Shown: in pieces, positions 62,843 to 64,000 of the stretch
How positions within the stretch are numbered: the first letter of the stretch is position 1
Layout of the letters: the number at the start of each line of letters is the position of its first letter
Source: Nannochloropsis salina CCMP1776
Taxonomy: Eukaryota; Sar; Eustigmatophyceae; Eustigmatales; Monodopsidaceae
Reading direction: 5' to 3'
Assembly: GCA_004565275.1 (NCBI GenBank)
Contig: SDOX01000121.1
Coordinates: forward strand, 215,800 to 279,799
DNA length: 64,000 nucleotides
Notes under the pieces: generated by a model
What the model saw: only the letters and a program-made list of their open reading frames with translations
What the model was told of the DNA's origin: nothing
The model's database searches: none
Position numbers and translations under genes: made by a program

Positions 62843-63549
62843 CTTGACGAAGCCCCGCACAATTTTGAAGACATGGGATCAGGCACTCTGGACACGTGAG
62901 GTCAGCTATTTTCGAGAGTCGCGTACCTAAACCGTTGAGGGGCATGAGAAAAGCGACACCGGCTTTTCAAAGCAATAAAAAAGTGCAGTGGACTCAAGGA
63001 AAAGGGTCAAGCGGTAGTGATGTAGCGCGCTTTCGCGTTGCGATTTGGATTTCTGGCTGCCAGTGTATGGAGCCGAGCATGACCCGCGAGACGGGTCTCT
63101 AGATGATTTCTGGCTGCCAGTGTATGGAGCCGAGCATGACCCGCGAGACGGGTCTCTAGATGATTTCTGGCTGCCAGTGTATGGAGCCGAGCATGACCCG
63201 CGAGACGGGTCTCTAGATGGTACGGCGTTGCTACCACCTTTGCTTTACTTTTTACATGCATCCCGCCGCACATGCTGTGCAAGAGCATACCTCACCATTT
63301 AAAGCGCAATCTGGCTCCCATTTACAATTTCTATCCACATAGCTTTGCACATGTGTACATCATCGCGAGCATGACCTCCTTCTCTCATCTTGCTGCCGAG
63401 TACATCATCCGCGCCGCCGGCCCCAAGGGCTTATCCGCCCGTGGGAGCCGTGCCACTAGGCCTCCTCCGCAGCCTTCTCGCGCGCCGCATCCCCTTTCTC
63501 CTCCCCTTCCCTTCCACGTCCCCTGCCACGCCATTTCCCCTCCCCACGG
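62804..63549. other. Convergent intergenic region holding the tandem repeat
   Basis: About 750 bp between the MTD1 stop (+) and the stop of the edge coiled-coil gene (-). Apart from the GGGA tract and the 57-bp repeats nothing is recognised. Confidence 0.4.
63048..63218. repeat. Three perfect 57-bp tandem repeats
   Basis: Three identical head-to-tail copies start at 63048, 63105 and 63162. Each begins GATTTCTGGCTGCC and ends CGGGTCTCTAGAT, and contains the inverted repeat GACCCG-N5-CGGGTC. Because 57 is divisible by three, both strands read through without stops as repeated 19-residue units. No start, leader or flanking coding sequence supports a gene. Perfect identity suggests recent amplification. 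Confidence 0.92.
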
Positions 63550-64000
63550 TTACCGAGTCCGCTCCTGGCTCTGCCCCTCGCGGGCCTCCCCACTCAACCG
63601 CGCCAACGCCACCCGCAACTTTTTCACCTCCTTTTCCCTCCGCGCGGTTTCCAAGCGGCTTTGCATCAACGCCTGCGTCAGCCCCTCCATCTCCTCCTTC
63701 CCTGTCTGCCCCTCCCGCACCCGCAGCTCCTCGGCCGCCGCCCGCAAGGCAGCGTGCCGGGCCCCCAACTCCTCCATCTCCTCCCGCATGCGGCCCATGG
63801 CCGTGACTATCCGTGCCTCCGCGGCTGCTTCCACGTCCCGGCGAAATTCTTGCGCAAAGGCCTCCAGCGCTCGGCGGGCGACTTCCCCTTCCTGAATGCG
63901 CACCTGGGCGTCTTCCACCGCCTGCTCCCAGTGCCGACAGTCCGCCCGCGCGGTCCTCAGCATGGCCTCCAGCGCATCTTTCTCCTCCGCGCGTCGGCCC
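63550..64000 (-). CDS. Coiled-coil protein, C-terminal part, cut by window edge
   Basis: The frame is open from the window edge (RRAEEKDALEAMLR) to a stop at 63550, about 150 residues. The sequence is a continuous charged helix with heptads rich in Ala, Glu and Arg (for example AQVRIQEGEVARRALEAFAQ and REEMEELGARHAALRAAAEE), ending ARREKEVKKLRVALARLSGE. The Met at 63963 is internal, not a start. No further domain is visible and the rest of the gene lies outside the window. Confidence 0.7.
   Translation of the reverse strand, partial: GRRAEEKDALEAMLRTARADCRHWEQAVEDAQVRIQEGEVARRALEAFAQEFRRDVEAAAEARIVTAMGRMREEMEELGARHAALRAAAEELRVREGQTGKEEMEGLTQALMQSRLETARREKEVKKLRVALARLSGEAREGQSQERTR

Noticed and set aside
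63048-63218. Possible CRISPR array or repeat protein
   Set aside because: Copies abut without spacers, there are only three, and the organism is a eukaryote. The repeated peptide has no supported start on either strand.
63007-63288. Minus-strand 93-codon frame with three 19-residue repeats
   Set aside because: It exists only because the 57-bp unit lacks stops; no flanking coding evidence.
1-64000. tRNA, rRNA or spliceosomal RNA genes
   Set aside because: I looked for B-box-like GGTTCGANTCC and for conserved rRNA stretches and found none that fold convincingly; a covariance-model scan would be needed to exclude them.

Overview
The window is nuclear DNA from a compact algal genome, most likely a stramenopile with a secondary plastid and closest in style to a eustigmatophyte such as Nannochloropsis/Microchloropsis. 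Genes sit close together on both strands, with zero to four short GT-AG introns each. Four proteins (DXS, VIPP1, a ketopantoate reductase and a small SH3-like protein) start with a signal peptide followed by a phenylalanine-centred motif of the ASAFAP type, the bipartite plastid leader of algae with red-derived complex plastids. Phosphoglycerate kinase carries a short basic leader that looks mitochondrial, and a secreted protein has Ala-Pro-Thr repeats; both fit stramenopiles. The genus is an inference; no rRNA or tRNA gene was found to confirm it.

Layout: 1-860 (-) UPF0598 protein, cut by the window edge; 1511-3454 (+) GPN-loop GTPase 2; 3994-6412 (+) pyruvate dehydrogenase kinase; 8060-11259 (+) RWP-RK transcription factor; 12446-14977 (-) DXS; 17011-18275 (-) secreted APT-repeat protein with a broken frame, inside an AT-richer gene-poor stretch (about 15-21 kb); 21148-23676 (+) cyclin; 25050-26336 (-) inositol polyphosphate multikinase; 26739-28771 (+) plastid-type ketopantoate reductase; 28920-29987 (-) neuferricin-like cytochrome b5 protein; 30107-30606 (-) uncertain small gene; 30882-32821 (+) SETD9-like protein; 33425-35512 (-) coiled-coil protein; 36004-40578 (-) seven-helix membrane protein fused to an inositol polyphosphate 5-phosphatase; 41844-47134 (+) class-V PLP enzyme fused to a globin; 48545-50940 (-) NCLX/CCX cation exchanger; 51573-52508 (+) VIPP1; 52853-54127 (-) EIPR1 WD40 protein; 54955-55639 (-) plastid SH3-like protein; 56681-58747 (-) F-box/LRR protein; 59459-60739 (-) phosphoglycerate kinase; 61529-62803 (+) MTD1-type methylenetetrahydrofolate dehydrogenase; 63048-63218 three 57-bp tandem repeats; 63550-64000 (-) coiled-coil protein, cut by the edge.

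The strongest candidates for something new are two divergently transcribed neighbours. One is a roughly 1,569-residue protein that joins a cysteine-desulfurase-like PLP enzyme to a C-terminal haem-binding globin. The other is a roughly 1,524-residue protein that joins seven membrane segments to a complete 5-phosphatase catalytic domain, an architecture resembling the GPCR-phosphatase fusions known from oomycetes. Inositol-phosphate and calcium genes (IPMK, the 5-phosphatase fusion, the NCLX-type exchanger) lie within 26 kb, but eukaryotic gene order is weak evidence of function. Several exons given here were found by extending frames across splice sites, and the summed exon lengths keep frame.
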